Positions 1 to 12,735 are shown, counted from the first letter of the stretch. The stretch is DNA of 64,000 nt from Vespula vulgaris (GCF_905475345.1 NC_066592.1:861001-925000); one strand, 5' to 3'. The notes: generated by a model not told the origin, from the letters alone. Numbers and translations: made by a program.

Positions 1-1113
1 ATCTTCTTAAGATCAGACGTGGTTATTAAATATTCACTGTTCAGTATAATGGAGACTTCTCTGCTGCATTGTTTCGACTCGAAGATAGTGCAATGACCGC
101 GACGTTTTATAATTAATAACAGATGCCGCGTACCTTTGAAAATACGATAGTTAAGGATACATATAAAGGCATGAGTGGATGGAAGGAGAAATAGAGAGAA
201 AGATATATAAGTAGATAGATAGATCGATAGAGAGAAAGAGAGAGAGAGACAGAGAGAGAGGTAGAAATATATAGACAAAAGGAGAAAGAAGGAGAAGAAG
301 AAGAAGGAGAAGAAGAAGAAGAAGGAGCAGGAGGAGAAGGAAGAAGAAGAAGTAGAAGATGAGAAGACTTCGGTCCGGAAATGAGCGTTTGCCGGTGACG
401 TAGAAATCTGGCTGAAAGAAATTGGATCCTGCAACGTGGCTGGATCATCTGCTGGATTCTTGTGTCGGTTAAAGAACCCAACCCCTTCTCTTCCTTCTTC
501 CCTCCCTCTTTTTCTTACTCGAGACTATCAACCTCTCGAACTCCCCTTCCACCCTCCATCTCCCTATTCCTGTTTCAAAGGAAAATCTTGGAAGAAAGGA
601 ATATCGACGCTTTCGAGGCGATAAATTGGCACTTCCTTCTCGTGCGAGTCCGGAGAGAGCCATCGACGGGACTGAAATTATTAATTTTTCTAAAAAGAAT
701 TCTCTGAAGTGAATAACGAACAAGATAGTTTGAAATTATTGTGCTCCTACGAAGCACATAAATTTAAGTTGATGCTTTACTCGGCTGAAAGGTCTCCTCC
801 TATCGATGTAGTGGAAATTCGATCTCGAGGTATATCGATGGAAGTGAGTAAAGATATTATGTAGATGCAACGATGGAAGTATGCTTTGTAGCAAGGTGCA
901 CGATATCGGATGATGTTCCTTCGGATTATCGAGTAACCGTGCTCAGGCTCTCTTTACATAGTGTCCCATTACGGCGTAGGTGAGTTAACGAAGGCTGTCA
1001 TGGATTATCTATCTTTTGTTACACTACCTATGCTTCGATACTTTCGAATAAAATTACACGAGAAAATGTCGAATAAAGAACGGCTAAATTGAACTGTACA
1101 ACGTCCACAAAGA
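1..1113. other. unassigned flank with one purine tract
   Basis: No gene is supported. Around 359-480 both strands are open in several frames, running into the neighbouring GAA tract on the minus strand and a CT-rich stretch on the plus strand. That pattern is expected from low-complexity sequence and is not evidence of coding. The remainder is ordinary mixed sequence without recognisable motifs. Confidence 0.5.
190..358. repeat. GA then GAA/GGA low-complexity tract
   Basis: An interrupted GA and GATA stretch (190-262) passes into AAG/GAG triplets (281-358). Read on the minus strand it gives only Ser/Leu/Phe-rich frames. Confidence 0.9.
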
Positions 1114-1136
1114 AAAAAATATATATATATATATAT
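1114..1136. repeat. (AT)n microsatellite
   Basis: A short A run is followed by about nine AT dinucleotides. Confidence 0.85.
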
Positions 1137-4100
1137 GTACCAAAAAAAGAAAAGGGCAAACGAAAAAGAAAAATGCAACTTTGTTAGAATGAATACGATG
1201 TTTAAGCGTGCGAAAAGATACGCTTGGAAATTTATTATCGACCCAACGACGTCGTGTATTACGAGGAAATTTTCGAGAAGTTCCTTCGGATTTACAAAAA
1301 TCTACGAGCTCACCATTTTTCGACTATTTTTTATCGTTCCCCTTCCGCAACGCTTGGTAGTGCGCCGGGAAAAACGGATATTTCGGTAAATTTTTCACCG
1401 TTTGGCTTGACATCGAGTCGCTGTCAAGTCCGGAACAATTTTTCGACGTGTCTACCTCGATGGCTCCGCCATATACACGAGAGTTTGCGATAAAATTTAA
1501 AATATACGACGGTACCTTCGGCCCCGCCAAGTGGTTTTAAATTTCCGTTATACGCCGTTCTGGATATTTTCGAGTTTACGTACTTCCTTCCAACTTGCTC
1601 CTTCGCCGACGTCTTTAATCCGTACTCGATTCCGATGCTTCCGTTGAATTTTAATTAAAAAATATCGTTATTCCATAGTACACAGAAACTTTGGAAATGA
1701 TTTATCAAAGATTTACATGGAGATTAAAAAATTAAAAATCCTTTTGCATCCTCACGATTTCTGTCTTCTGTCTTCACGCGTTTTTACGAAATTAACAAAG
1801 CCTTCTGAGAATAACACAGTCGGCGTAATTAATGCATTATCAAGCGAAACGGCTTGTTAACTTACAGAGAATAACAGAGATTCGGTCGTCAGTGGTAAAT
1901 TTCAAACGGTGAGATCTGACCAAAAGAATGTCTAAAATCAACTCTCGGTTTACCACAAAGAGCTTTGTTCTGTTTGCTCCGTAAATAGCTTTAATCGATT
2001 AAACGCGGTAGTTCGCTAATTACCGTTAAAACGTAACCATACTAATCGAACGATGTCGGCCAAAGTGTTAATACGCTTGATAAAACTTCTGTATCCTTCG
2101 ATCGATGAAGACAGAAAATCGATCTGATTAAACAATGATATATAGATCTACGCGTATTTCTTTCATGAATAAACCACGAGCAAAATTGATTGAGCAACGT
2201 CGGGTTAGATTTTTACATATCGCGTTTCAAATCCGCGGGGGTGACAAAAAGTGTTTATACGTCGAGAAAAAGAAGTTGTACGAACTCGCGAAGCTACGAT
2301 TTTATCGGATAGAATGATAAATTAAGTCGAGCATTCGGAATACAAGAGTCATACGATGAGCGAAACTACTGTCTCTATCTGAAACGTACTCAAACAAAGC
2401 AAACTCTGTTTGCTTTTATTTCGTCCCGCGAAACGTAAATGAATCGCTTTGCCGGAGTGTGATAAATCATGTCAGTATATGCACGATCAGAAGTTATACC
2501 AAGCTCGTAAACCTATCTGAATGGTCGATCCGATAGTGGTTCAATCTATCATTACACTTCGTTACACCCTACCTGTATTCACAGTTTTTTCTTCTTTCTT
2601 CTTTCTTTCATTTCGTAACACACCGAGTTTTCCGCACTTCAAATATTTGATCAAAAATTTTTGCTTCGCTCCGATCTTTTGTACACGACGAATCGACTGT
2701 TTTCGTATTTCCGAAAAAAGAAAAAATTCCCACGATCGATAATCTTTTGAAATAGGTACACGTAATACCGATCCTTCCAATTTATTCTATTTTCCTCTAC
2801 TTCTCGTCTAGATAAAAAAAAAAAAAAATAAAAAAAAATAGAAATATCTATATCATCAGATCCAATCTGTACCAAATAAACGAATCCTACGAATATTATA
2901 TCAATTTTATTGACAATCAATTTCGATTATTTTTTATCGATGAAGGAGCTATTAAAAGCACTAATAAAGTAGTAACTTGATGGACGGCCCAATAGGACCG
3001 CGTTCGATCAAACATATTGCGAATCGAACGAACAATCGTGTGCTGCTTTTATTTCATGCCGGACAATTCGCAAGTGGGACGTTTTGTTCTGGCTTGATAG
3101 ATATGGTGCGAACAATGCAATGCGGTTACATTTCGCGATACTGGCAGGAACGTTAGCGTGTTTCGTATAACAGTACGATCAAAAGCGTCATTTTGATTTC
3201 ACGCTATTGCTTTGGATAGGAGCGTACTTCGTCGATAGCCTAATCCGCAAGCACTGTCCCAAATTCACCCTATATGTCTGTCCGTAAAAGGATGAATGCT
3301 GGTAACGTTATAGCCGGGTATTCGTAAATGGATGAATCGAGCGTGAGCATTGGATTAACTGTAAAAAATTGATCGAGATGGTCTCGATATTTATCGCGGC
3401 AACGAGAAACGAAGTTCTTGTCGATTTGATTGAAAGAGGTAACAAACGACGACAGATAGGTAATAAATATTTCTACCGAATAATAACTCGTTCTCTTAAA
3501 TATTTGCTAGGAAATCGCTTTATTCGTTGAAACAATTAAGCTGATAGTTTAAGATAATGAATTCAGCACCATAGTAGTTTCTCAGCTTACCTTCGGCATT
3601 CACCAGGAGGAACTAATTTCCATTAATTTGAATAATTAATTAATACTATCGAAACAAGATAACGTTAACTCTTATCCCTTTTGTAGAGAGTGAAAATGGG
3701 TGTTGAAAAATCACAATAACTCCTGATTAAATCACGCTTAAATCAACCGTGTGCTCCATTTCGAGTTTGCAAATACGATCTATGGGCAACGGAAACAGGC
3801 TTGATAATACACGAGAGGGATTAGAAGAGCTGTGGGAGTACTCCGAAGAGGGAAAATCCAAGCTCGATAGGAGCTGACCTGTGTGGCACGCGTCTCTCTG
3901 TCCCTTTAATGGGCACGGGCCCATGACGACGCTGACGTCGACGAGAACGAGGACGATCGCATAGTCTGCTTTGCGTTTTGGTATTCGAAGGGTACAACGG
4001 CATTGCCTGCATTATGCTACCCTCATTGTCCGAGCTCCTGTCCCTCCAGCAGCTCCTAACTCTCTCTCACTCGCTCTCGTCGGTGCGTATCCTAAACGCG

Positions 4101-4270
4101 TAATCCTCGACAGCGTAACCCCATTAATAACAGCCATAAATATTCATTCGCGTGCTGATTTACGAGTTAGGACGCCGGCTAGCGAGATAAAAAGTGTTCT
4201 TCGGGAATTTTTAATGCCATCTGCCGGTGATACTGTAGAAAAGGAGACGAGGGGGTGGTTTAGTTAGGGC
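1137..4270. other. unassigned intergenic or intronic DNA
   Basis: About 3.1 kb without a supportable gene. There is a poly-A run at 2812-2839. A 65-codon ATG-started minus-strand frame at 3727-3924 is repeat-free, but it has no splice or codon-position support and an opposing frame overlaps it. The stretch 4080-4230 is complex and free of simple repeats, a reasonable place to test for a conserved noncoding element. Confidence 0.45.
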
Positions 4271-4320
4271 TTTCTCTCTCTCTCTCTTTTTCTCTTTCTT
4301 TCTCTCTCTCTCCTTCTCTC
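4271..4320. repeat. (CT)n microsatellite
   Basis: Interrupted CT dinucleotides with short T runs. Confidence 0.9.
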
Positions 4321-4588
4321 GTCTATTAAAACCACAGTTTTCGCAGGACCTTAACACGTCGGTGCTTTCAACGCACCGCCGATATATTTCACTTTTGTGC
4401 GGTCTAACGGTAAGGGTAAAAATTAAAGAGGGGTGCCTGTTTCACGCGGGCTCACTACTATCTCCTTAATAACGAGCCATTCGTTCTTGTAATAAGCCGT
4501 TAGGAACCTACCTGAAACGGCAACTTCGTAATATCCCGGCTACTTCTTCCTCGACCAATCATCGAACGACCTCTTATTTTTTTTCGTC

Positions 4589-4622
<34 letters not shown>

Positions 4623-4638
4623 TTCTTTCTTTTCTCCA
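4589..4638. repeat. (CT)n microsatellite
   Basis: CT dinucleotides ending in a CTTTC-rich tail. Confidence 0.9.
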
Positions 4639-4733
4639 GACAGCTTGGCTAAGAGTATCCGCTCCTAAATCTTAATTACAGTGCGAGGGCACGCTGTGAA
4701 ATGTTTCAACGCTTATATTCGCTGCTATACCTT

Positions 4734-4757
4734 GGCGTTGGGTGATACCCTAACGCC
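4734..4757. other. short inverted repeat (hairpin)
   Basis: Arms GGCGTT-GGGT and ACCC-T-AACGCC pair over 10 bp with one bulged T and a GAT loop. It is too short for a microRNA precursor. The flanks (4640-4860) are repeat-free. Confidence 0.6.
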
Positions 4758-5545
4758 CGATGTAAAGTACGCGAGGATGCTTATAAAAGTTTTAATTTTA
4801 TGGCACGGCTAAGGTCGATGTATACTCGCGTAATATCTCCGAGATCGTATAGAAGGTAACGCTATATTGTTTTAAGAACCCCCAAGGAGAGAGGGATGGC
4901 GGAACGAAAGATCACGTACAGGGTGTCTCGTCTTTTTCCGAAGAAGAAAAATAACGAAGCTTTTCCTTCCTTTCGAATTATAAAGTGAATTAATTTTAAA
5001 TAAAGGACAATAGAATAAGAATTATATTCGATATATTCACAAATTGTTTTATCTCATTATTATATACAGTTTCAACTATTGTATAGAAGAATACATACCA
5101 TACATATATGTACATGCATATATGTATGTTTACGTACGATAAAGGATAGAATACCAGGTTTAGGACACGGTCAGTCTCTACTCACGATGTATAAGAAAAA
5201 TGCTCGCTAGCAATCGCTTTAGAGACGACCGAACGACGATAACAAGACTGTAGGAGTAAAGGAAACGCAACATCCTCGGATATGCGTGCGGAATTTTTCA
5301 TGCAATTCCATAAATGGAACGCATAGCACCGGCCGAGTGCACCGGGCCTCCGACTTTATCGTTCTGCCTTCTGCTCGAGTTCGTCTGGTATGTATATACG
5401 AGGGTGAAGGGAGGGTGAGAGAGATTCTAGAGAGGGCATAGAGACACATAGACACGCACACATACTCGATGCACTGCTTGCACGTCCCATTGCGCAAATG
5501 CGCCGTTTGAATTCCACGTAGCGATTCGTGCGTGAGAGGGAGAGA

Positions 5546-5588
<43 letters not shown>

Positions 5589-6520
5589 ATACAGTCGTAT
5601 TTTATAGAAGAGAATCCGCAGTTGGGCTTCCACTGAAAGTCCATTTCGGTATTATAGAGGGACACTCTATATACACAGGTTCTTTCGAAATGTGTGCCTC
5701 TTGAGACGCGTGAACGTCTTTCGTTTCGATTGTTTCTGGTTTAATTGGTTAGCAACCCTCTATTTTTGCACGTGTTGTCCTTTCGATCCTTTTACTTTCT
5801 TAGCATTTAGATTGAAATTGTTTTCTTTCGTATCTATGATAGTGGCGAGAATAAACTGTTGCTTCTACACATACACGCACACGTACAAATGCATGTAAAT
5901 AATATATAAAAGTTGAAAGAAATTTCGAAAAATCGCTGTAACAGTTCGTAACCTTATTGAAGTGTATTATAGTTACATATAAAGAAACATACTAAATTAG
6001 ATCGAATTTAAATTCAAGTGATCTACGATAGGTAGAAAGTTTATCGACTTGTTAGCGTCCCTTAATCAATGCGTCTGCATCGCTGCAATATATTTTATGA
6101 CCTCGGGGACATTCGTGGAGGACAAGAAGGACGTTGCTACGATGTAGAACCTGTCAACTGGCAAGGGCTACTAGCTCGTCGTTGTAAACTACCTGGCAGT
6201 CGATGGGACTAGTTATGGTACTAGGACGGTTCCGTCGACCACGAGATATCGAGGGAGCGACCTCCTCCTGTCGATTCGTCCCTTTCTCAGTATCTACCAA
6301 GCTGGTAATTTAATTATCATATAAATTAAATGCAGATGGCTGATGTACGACGAACGAATAGAGATATAAGACGTTAGAATTTTTTACTCTATAACAAAAC
6401 CACCTGGGTCTATTTAATTAATCTTCAAAAAGATATCAAAAGATTACTCCAATATTTTTTGAGTATCATCTGGATAGGTGCGTTTACTTTCGAAGTAAGT
6501 ATTTTGATATAAAGAGTAAA
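4758..6520. other. unassigned DNA
   Basis: Holds one GA array (5550-5585), an alternating ATGTAC patch near 5100-5130 and otherwise plain mixed sequence. Open frames at 5219-5665 owe their length to the GA array. Confidence 0.5.
5550..5585. repeat. (GA)n microsatellite
   Basis: About 18 uninterrupted GA units, preceded by an interrupted GAGG stretch from 5534. Confidence 0.95.
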
Positions 6521-6565
6521 AGAGAGGGAGAGAGAGAGAGAAAGAGAGAAAGAGAGACAGAGAGA
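6521..6565. repeat. (GA)n microsatellite, interrupted
   Basis: GA units with AAA and CA interruptions. A consensus-like GTAAGTA lies just upstream at about 6495 on the plus strand, but no convincing exon accompanies it. Confidence 0.9.
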
Positions 6566-6836
6566 TTGCGAGTAGGACAAGTGTAAGTAAGAGAAGAGAC
6601 AGAAATGAAAGTTTCTCACCTGTCAAGTGCATCCTGTTATCGAGTTGCTTAAAGCTTCTCCTGTAAATGTACGCCGTAATACGCTCGCGTGGCAGCGTCA
6701 AAGCGAAGAGTACGCTTGAGAATCTCAAAGTTTCGTACCCTTCAGCACTTTCGACTGCGTACTGATATACGCGCATGCAAGAACTAAGGACTGAATAACG
6801 TTCGGTCTCGACTTAGAAAGCTTCTCTTTCTCCCTC

Positions 6837-6838
<2 letters not shown>

Positions 6839-6868
<30 letters not shown>
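6839..6868. repeat. (CT)n microsatellite
   Basis: About 15 CT units inside a wider pyrimidine stretch (6822-6890). Confidence 0.95.
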
Positions 6869-6872
<4 letters not shown>

Positions 6873-7360
6873 ACTTCTCTACTAAAGAGATGCCCAAAGT
6901 GTACCTTCCCTTGGGAAAGATCTTAATTAAATCCACGCTTAAGGTGCGCGTTCCACGGAAATGGAATTTTCTTAATATCTCAAAACCGCTTCTCATGTTT
7001 GTTACGCTATAATTTCTATGTATCTTGGCGAGGAGTCAGAGAGGAATCCTACCGTGCGTAGAGTTTGCACAACGGTGATTATTATGACAGAGAGAGATAA
7101 GGAACAGGGGAATATATTACGTATTGTACGTACGTACGAACAGCGAATAGGACTCTCTTCTATTATACTTCGTATCAATTCTTCTTTCGTTCTTTTTTTC
7201 TTCTCTTTTTTTTTTCTTTCTTCTTTATCTTTCCCTGCTTTCTCTGGCGTGTTAATATTTAAGTATCTTATGTCAACACGACTCGCTTGTACGATGAGTT
7301 TAATTATGATATTATGACAGTGTACGAATAACTTTACGTGCGATGTAATTATGTCATCTC

Positions 7361-7361
7361 A

Positions 7362-7396
<35 letters not shown>

Positions 7397-7416
7397 ATAC
7401 ATAAATGAATAAATAA
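7361..7416. repeat. (AAAT)n tetranucleotide array
   Basis: About 13 tandem TAAA units with two single-base variants near the 3' end. Confidence 0.95.
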
Positions 7417-7762
7417 AAAGGATAAAAAAATATTAATTTTTAAGATGAACCTTTCAAGACGAAAGAAAAAGATTCAATTAATACGAAATGCATAAGAGCG
7501 TCTCGTTAGGGTGCAAAAACGATAACGATTCCATTAACATAAGACAAGGAAAGCTTACGCTTCTTGCAACAATCTGCTTTGATAACGTGTACGATGTAAA
7601 AGCGACCACCGAGAGATAAAGGAGCGAGTAATGTCGCCCGGAGAATCGGCCAGTCGAGGTAGGGAATTACCGAGAAGGGAAAAGGAGTTTCGTGCGAGTT
7701 ACGGTTAGTCGTGGAAGCGAGAATAGTTTAGAAAGTTAGGAAGCAGTTAGATGACTGTGGTG

Positions 7763-7770
7763 TGACGTCA
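7763..7770. promoter_or_regulatory. CRE palindrome next to an ATTA core
   Basis: TGACGTCA, the full CREB/ATF-type palindrome, runs straight into TTAATAAT with homeodomain-type cores. Function is an inference. A perfect 8-mer of this kind can occur by chance about once or twice in 64 kb. Confidence 0.3.
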
Positions 7771-8064
7771 TTAATAATACCTTATTAGCCCTGGGCGAAA
7801 CTCGCATACCGGCAAAGATATATGAGAACGTGGCCGACTTCCAACGGACCATCCCAAAGTCGTCTTATTCGTTTACCTTCATTCCATTCATTATATTTTT
7901 ATAATGTTTGCTTTATCGAAATATTTTTTCAGAAACAATAAAATTTTCATTTCTTTATTGGAACATCCATTCATTTTGTTTGAACAAACAATCGAGAGAT
8001 TCTCCGTATTATCACGTATATAATCTCTAGATAGTTAAAAGTAACAAAGTTGAGGGATTAACAC

Positions 8065-8087
8065 GAGAGAGAGAGAGAGAGAGAGAA
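8065..8087. repeat. (GA)n microsatellite
   Basis: About 11 GA units. Confidence 0.9.
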
Positions 8088-8302
8088 CAATCGATATCAA
8101 CGTTCCAGCCAAACAAATCGGACAATCGAATCAATTAAGCCGGCCTTAAGTGACGCCCGGTCGGAGTCATACATGCAGATTTCGTTAATTATAACGACGA
8201 TACCGATCGCATATTACCGTAGACCGATGAACGTAACGTGCGATACCGAAATTGTTTATATTCAGTAGTAAAAGCAATTATCGTTTGTTACATAGAACAG
8301 TA

Positions 8303-8304
8303 TC

Positions 8305-8337
<33 letters not shown>

Positions 8338-8338
8338 A
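8303..8338. repeat. (GA)n microsatellite
   Basis: GA units with one CA interruption. It lies inside a 180-codon open frame (8238-8780) that also spans the CT array at 8715 and is therefore not credible as a gene. Confidence 0.9.
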
Positions 8339-8710
8339 TGCAATGCCGTCGTTTCGAGCATGTTTCGGGATGACGCATTTGTGCGATATTGTACTCGGCG
8401 TAATTAGGATTCGGGGATGTAGAAATAACGGTGGGGTTTATTACGCCAAATATTTACAGACGTCGACAAATGGAAATGACTCGCGGTATATCGCGCGCTT
8501 TAGCGGACACCCTCGAACTCGACGGCCCTGTTATTCTCAACCTTCCACTTTATTTCCACTCTCGTCACTTTCGCGTTTCTTCTATAAAAGAAAAGAACTC
8601 TCTCCCTTTCTTGTAGATATCTGTATGTGTACTCTCCCTACGGATGGAAATTTTTATTTTATTCGTTCTCTTTCTTTCCCTGTATCTCTTTTTCTTTTCC
8701 CCCTCCCTTC

Positions 8711-8714
<4 letters not shown>

Positions 8715-8765
<51 letters not shown>

Positions 8766-8772
8766 CTCTCTG
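8715..8772. repeat. compound (CT)n(CTAT)n array
   Basis: About 16 CT units followed by six CTAT units and a short CT tail. Confidence 0.95.
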
Positions 8773-10654
8773 CAGACTAGTCTCCGTGTCTGTAAGTAAG
8801 CTGCGCTCGACAGAAATGAAATATTATATTACAGAGACGATATTGCGTTTGTCCAAGAAGTCTTTCTCTTTTCTTTTCTTTCTCTCCTTTTCTACCTCTT
8901 TCATTCCTGTCACACTTTTTTCCTATTAACGCATGTTTATATCTCTATGGGTGGTTCGTTTGAAAGAAAATGGCCTTTCAAAAAGGAGAGTGAGTTGAAA
9001 TGAATTTTAATACCGTGTTCCTTTAACAATAGTCTTTGCACTTTCTACGAATAGATTTTTCTCTTTCTTTCTGTTTTTTTTCTTTCCTTTTTTTCCTTTA
9101 TTTTTTTGGCCCAAATCGCTCGATAATAGAGAGTTATTAATATTGATAAAAGTCGATTGAAACACGCCAATAAAAATTTCATGCATTCGTCTATGTTTTT
9201 CTAACACGGGATAGAGTGAAAAAAATAAAACTAGGCCGAGCATAAACCGAGAAAACCAATAGTGGAAAAAAGCCAACGTTGCTAAAACTAGTCGAATAAA
9301 AAATAAAACGGAAACGCATTTTGCCCGTAGTAGAATCCCTTTCGAATCGGGCGATCGTCGAAAAGTCCTTTATCCACGAATAACGCGATCGGTTTCCCTG
9401 TTTCGCGTGCGGAACACACGCTTGGCACCGCGTACGATATCGGGTATTGCTTCTTTTAGCGAACAACAGCAATTCGTTCGGCTTTCCGCAAATCATCGGT
9501 GAAACGCGGTTACGAGGCGTAGTTTTGCCTGGAGATTGGGGCCAATCGGTGGAGCTTCTCGTTACTCACCGTCGTTGCATTCAACGCGAGGAGGTTCGTA
9601 AAGGGCCACGGAATGGCGTTTGGGTGGGCGGAATCAAATAACAGAATGCGGTTTGTTTGCAAGCCACCCTCCAAACGGACGGTAGGAAAACATAAACCGT
9701 TCACCTTCCTCTGGTACATGCTCGGTGGATCGTTCCTGTTCTATCTGTCTCTTTCTCTCTTCCTCTCTCTCTCTCTCTCTCTCTTCCTCTCTTTCTCGCT
9801 CTCGCACTCTCTCATCCACCTTTCCACTCCCTTTTTGATCCCTGCAATCTGACGGTAAAGCAGAATACGGCAATCAGCCTTTTCGACGACAACAAGAATA
9901 CGTTTCGCATACAAATCCAATCAGATTTCATTCGACTAGAGGTAGAGGAGTTTAAGAAGCCGTCAATTTTCTAAAATCACGACAACGAGCAAGAAGGCGC
10001 TGGCGCAAGTGGTAAAGGACGATATTTGGTCGGACGAGCGACCGAAAATTTTTATTCCAACGAAAATGAAATTCCGATAACGTTTCCCGTTAAAATTTAT
10101 TACGACGAACAACAAGTGAATTCTTCGAATAATAAAACACTGATGGAAAACGATCAAAGATTTTCGTAGCACGATGCAAATTATCTAATAAAAATGGTGA
10201 TAAACTCGTATACGAATGAGGTAAAGGTAGTTATCGTTTTATAAGCATTTCCGTGGAACGAGAAGGGCGACGACTCGACGGGCATTTCGTTCGTTTAACG
10301 TTCGATTAAACGATCGTTCGTCCGAGAAATTTCGTAATTAACGTCGGCCTCGAGCCACCTCTCGGGACAATCATGATGCAATTAAGAATCGCATCTCGTT
10401 CGTGGACGTTAAGAGACGTGCGTGAGAAACTAAATTTAATGACGACTCGAGCCGACGTTTTAACGTCGCCCGTTAAAACGAGAGAAAGAAAAATAAATAG
10501 AGATGGAGAGAGAGAACTACGTCGAAGGAGCGTTCAACCACGCGAGCAGAGTAGTCGAGCTGGATGGCGTCAGGGCGGAAGAAGTTTTAAATTGCTCGTC
10601 ACCTCATTTCCTGATCCAGGGATCGTCCTTCTTCTATGGCTCACTCTACTTTCT
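8773..10654. other. unassigned DNA
   Basis: Contains one CT array (9746-9813) and T-rich patches at 8860-8910 and 9057-9107. The segment 9840-10640 is repeat-free and moderately CpG-rich. Its open frames continue into the CT tract at 10655 and are not supported. Confidence 0.45.
9746..9813. repeat. (CT)n microsatellite, interrupted
   Basis: CT units broken by TTC and CG steps. Confidence 0.9.
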
Positions 10655-10655
10655 A

Positions 10656-10688
<33 letters not shown>

Positions 10689-10707
10689 ATCTTTTTTTTT
10701 CTCTCTA
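10655..10707. repeat. (CT)n microsatellite
   Basis: CT units around a nine-T run. It is the first of three arrays of alternating strand sense within 600 bp. Confidence 0.95.
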
Positions 10708-10846
10708 TGAGCCCTCCATTTCGTCCGATTTCAACGTACAAGTTTTCCCTCAGTGGTTACACTTTGCCGTTGCACACGTACGTCTCTTTGCAGCCGGGTT
10801 ATCCGGCAAATATCTCGTCCCCTGTGGGACGTGTAACGATAGATGT

Positions 10847-10850
<4 letters not shown>

Positions 10851-10894
<44 letters not shown>

Positions 10895-10895
10895 A
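10851..10895. repeat. (GA)n microsatellite
   Basis: About 20 uninterrupted GA units. It is complementary to the CT arrays on either side (10655-10707 and 11202-11233). Confidence 0.95.
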
Positions 10896-11030
10896 AAGTT
10901 GTCGAAAATCGGAAGGAGATAGTCGACAAATTTAATAATTTCCTTATTCGCTCCACGATCATCCCTACCTTCAAGCCGGTTTGAGACTCACCCTCTCTTC
11001 CCATGTACTTCTCACTCGACGAAATGAGCG

Positions 11031-11048
11031 GTATGCATACATGCAAAT
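11031..11048. promoter_or_regulatory. palindrome abutting a POU-type octamer
   Basis: The 10-bp palindrome GTATGCATAC is followed immediately by ATGCAAAT, the classic octamer bound by POU-domain factors. Regulatory use is inferred only. Confidence 0.3.
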
Positions 11049-11198
11049 TGGAACGCGTCCCGCCAGTCTTCATTAAGTCGCTCGCAATCAGACAACTCGA
11101 GACGTGCGCGTGCTGAACGGCAAGTGTTGTGGCAAACGTGGCCACCGCGAGCGACGTGTGTACACGCTCTAAGCCAGAAACAACGCAACGTGCACTCG

Positions 11199-11201
<3 letters not shown>

Positions 11202-11233
<32 letters not shown>
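11202..11233. repeat. (CT)n microsatellite
   Basis: About 15 CT units, followed by CA/TA-rich sequence to 11270. Confidence 0.95.
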
Positions 11234-11236
<3 letters not shown>

Positions 11237-11356
11237 TTCTCATACAAACTCACACACATATATACTAACTCATTCTGCATGTTCGCCACTTGAACTCTCT
11301 AAAGTCGAGTGAACGACGTGTAGGTACACTAAACGAATATCGTCACCAGGTGAGAT

Positions 11357-11359
<3 letters not shown>

Positions 11360-11401
<42 letters not shown>
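11360..11401. repeat. (AT)21 microsatellite
   Basis: Uninterrupted alternating A and T, self-complementary. Confidence 0.98.
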
Positions 11402-11404
<3 letters not shown>

Positions 11405-11978
11405 CATGAATTTATGTGACCGTCCTAAAGTGTGTTCTACGCACAACGAACTCGATGGTGACCCGCCACTTTACCGAATACGTATCAAGTATTCGGATCT
11501 CGTTACCCCAACCTTTGGCTTCTTTGCCTCTCACCATTTTATATCAAGACGTAAACGTGCGTAGAGAGCCGACTCATTAAAGTCGACGATTTTTTAATTA
11601 TTATTTAGAGGTAAAGTGCTCCCACTTGGCACTCCAGGCAACGACGATAAAATGACTCTATGTAAACTTACACGATTTTACTTTTTTTTCCTACGTTCGA
11701 AGCCTGTATTTATGCAGGCAAATTCTGAGGGAACCGAATACATACACACACACACGTATATATATAAAAGAAAGAGTGAGAAATTCTCTCGGAAGACTTG
11801 CCTCTCTTTCTCTGTCTACGAGAGACGAAGATTTTCATGCATCCGCGATAAAGGATCTGGAACTTCTTGGCGAACTTTTAATTGACTCCATCTGAAAACT
11901 TAACAGACGTAACTTTGATCCTCCTCGCCGGCTACGTTTTTCTTTCTCTCTTTTTGCCATATTTCTCGACGGATAAAA

Positions 11979-12024
11979 AGAGAGAAAGAGAAAGAGAGGG
12001 AGAGAGAGAGAGAGAGAGAGAAAA
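11979..12024. repeat. (GA)n microsatellite
   Basis: GA units preceded by an AGAAAG-rich stretch. Confidence 0.95.
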
Positions 12025-12210
12025 GAATATCGCTTTCTATCGAGCTGGTGACGGCTTGCTGAACGCGACGACGAAGAGGGTGAACTTCAAATCGGATCTT
12101 CTACGAAATCAGTAGAAATCCGGCGTGCGGAAATTGCGGACGTGCTTGCGCGGAAGGCGATCCCTCCTACTTTGACTTTCAGAGAAAGAGAAGCCAGACG
12201 ATGAAAAGTG

Positions 12211-12257
12211 AAAGACAGAAAGAAGGAGAGAGAGAGAGAGACAAAGAGAAAAAAAGA
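12211..12257. repeat. GA-rich tract
   Basis: Interrupted GA and AAAG units. Confidence 0.85.
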
Positions 12258-12666
12258 GTATATCATTTCTTCATTTAAGTATTCTTTATGTTGTTTTTCA
12301 AGAGAATTCATTCTCGTTCTTATACCATTTTGACGTTTCTAATAAATGTCGAACCGTAATAATAAATATGGTCAATCATGAGAATTATAATACTTTATTT
12401 ATCGTTTCAACTTTGCATTTTTTATCTCTGCGAATTCTCGTGAAATCTACGTTTTTCAAACTTCCCGATTCGAAGTTACAACTCTTTAGGTATGATCCTA
12501 TGGGTCAGTGTACTTCGATACTCTCTGATTCGTTATAATTCTACTGGCATCTCACATGGATAAGAAGGGCGAAGAGAATAAAAAAGAAAAACTGTAGAAC
12601 GTGGTGGATGATGTTGCGAGAAGAGGAACGAAACTATCGAGAAAGTGAGAGGAAGATGAGAAACAA

Positions 12667-12735
12667 GTAGTAGTAGTAGAAGAAGAAGAAGAAGTAAAAG
12701 AAGAAGAAGAAGAAGAAGAAGAAGAAGAAGAAGAG
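12667..12735. repeat. (TAG)n then (GAA)n trinucleotide array
   Basis: Four TAG units lead into about 17 GAA units with a TAA interruption. TAG triplets make one plus-strand frame closed, so this is not a coding Glu tract. Confidence 0.95.

Larger units (their letters stand above)
6869..8064. other. unassigned DNA with CRE-like site
   Basis: No gene is supported. Besides the AAAT array and a T-rich patch (7189-7232), the segment 7600-7860 is complex, repeat-free sequence and carries a CRE-like palindrome. Confidence 0.45.

Noticed and set aside
8238..8780. 180-codon plus-strand ORF
   Set aside because: It spans a GA array and a CT/CTAT array that keep frames open, and the remainder shows no coding signal.
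10373..11289. Several 139-203 codon ORFs on both strands
   Set aside because: All pass through the CT and GA arrays at 10655, 10851 and 11202 and exclude one another.
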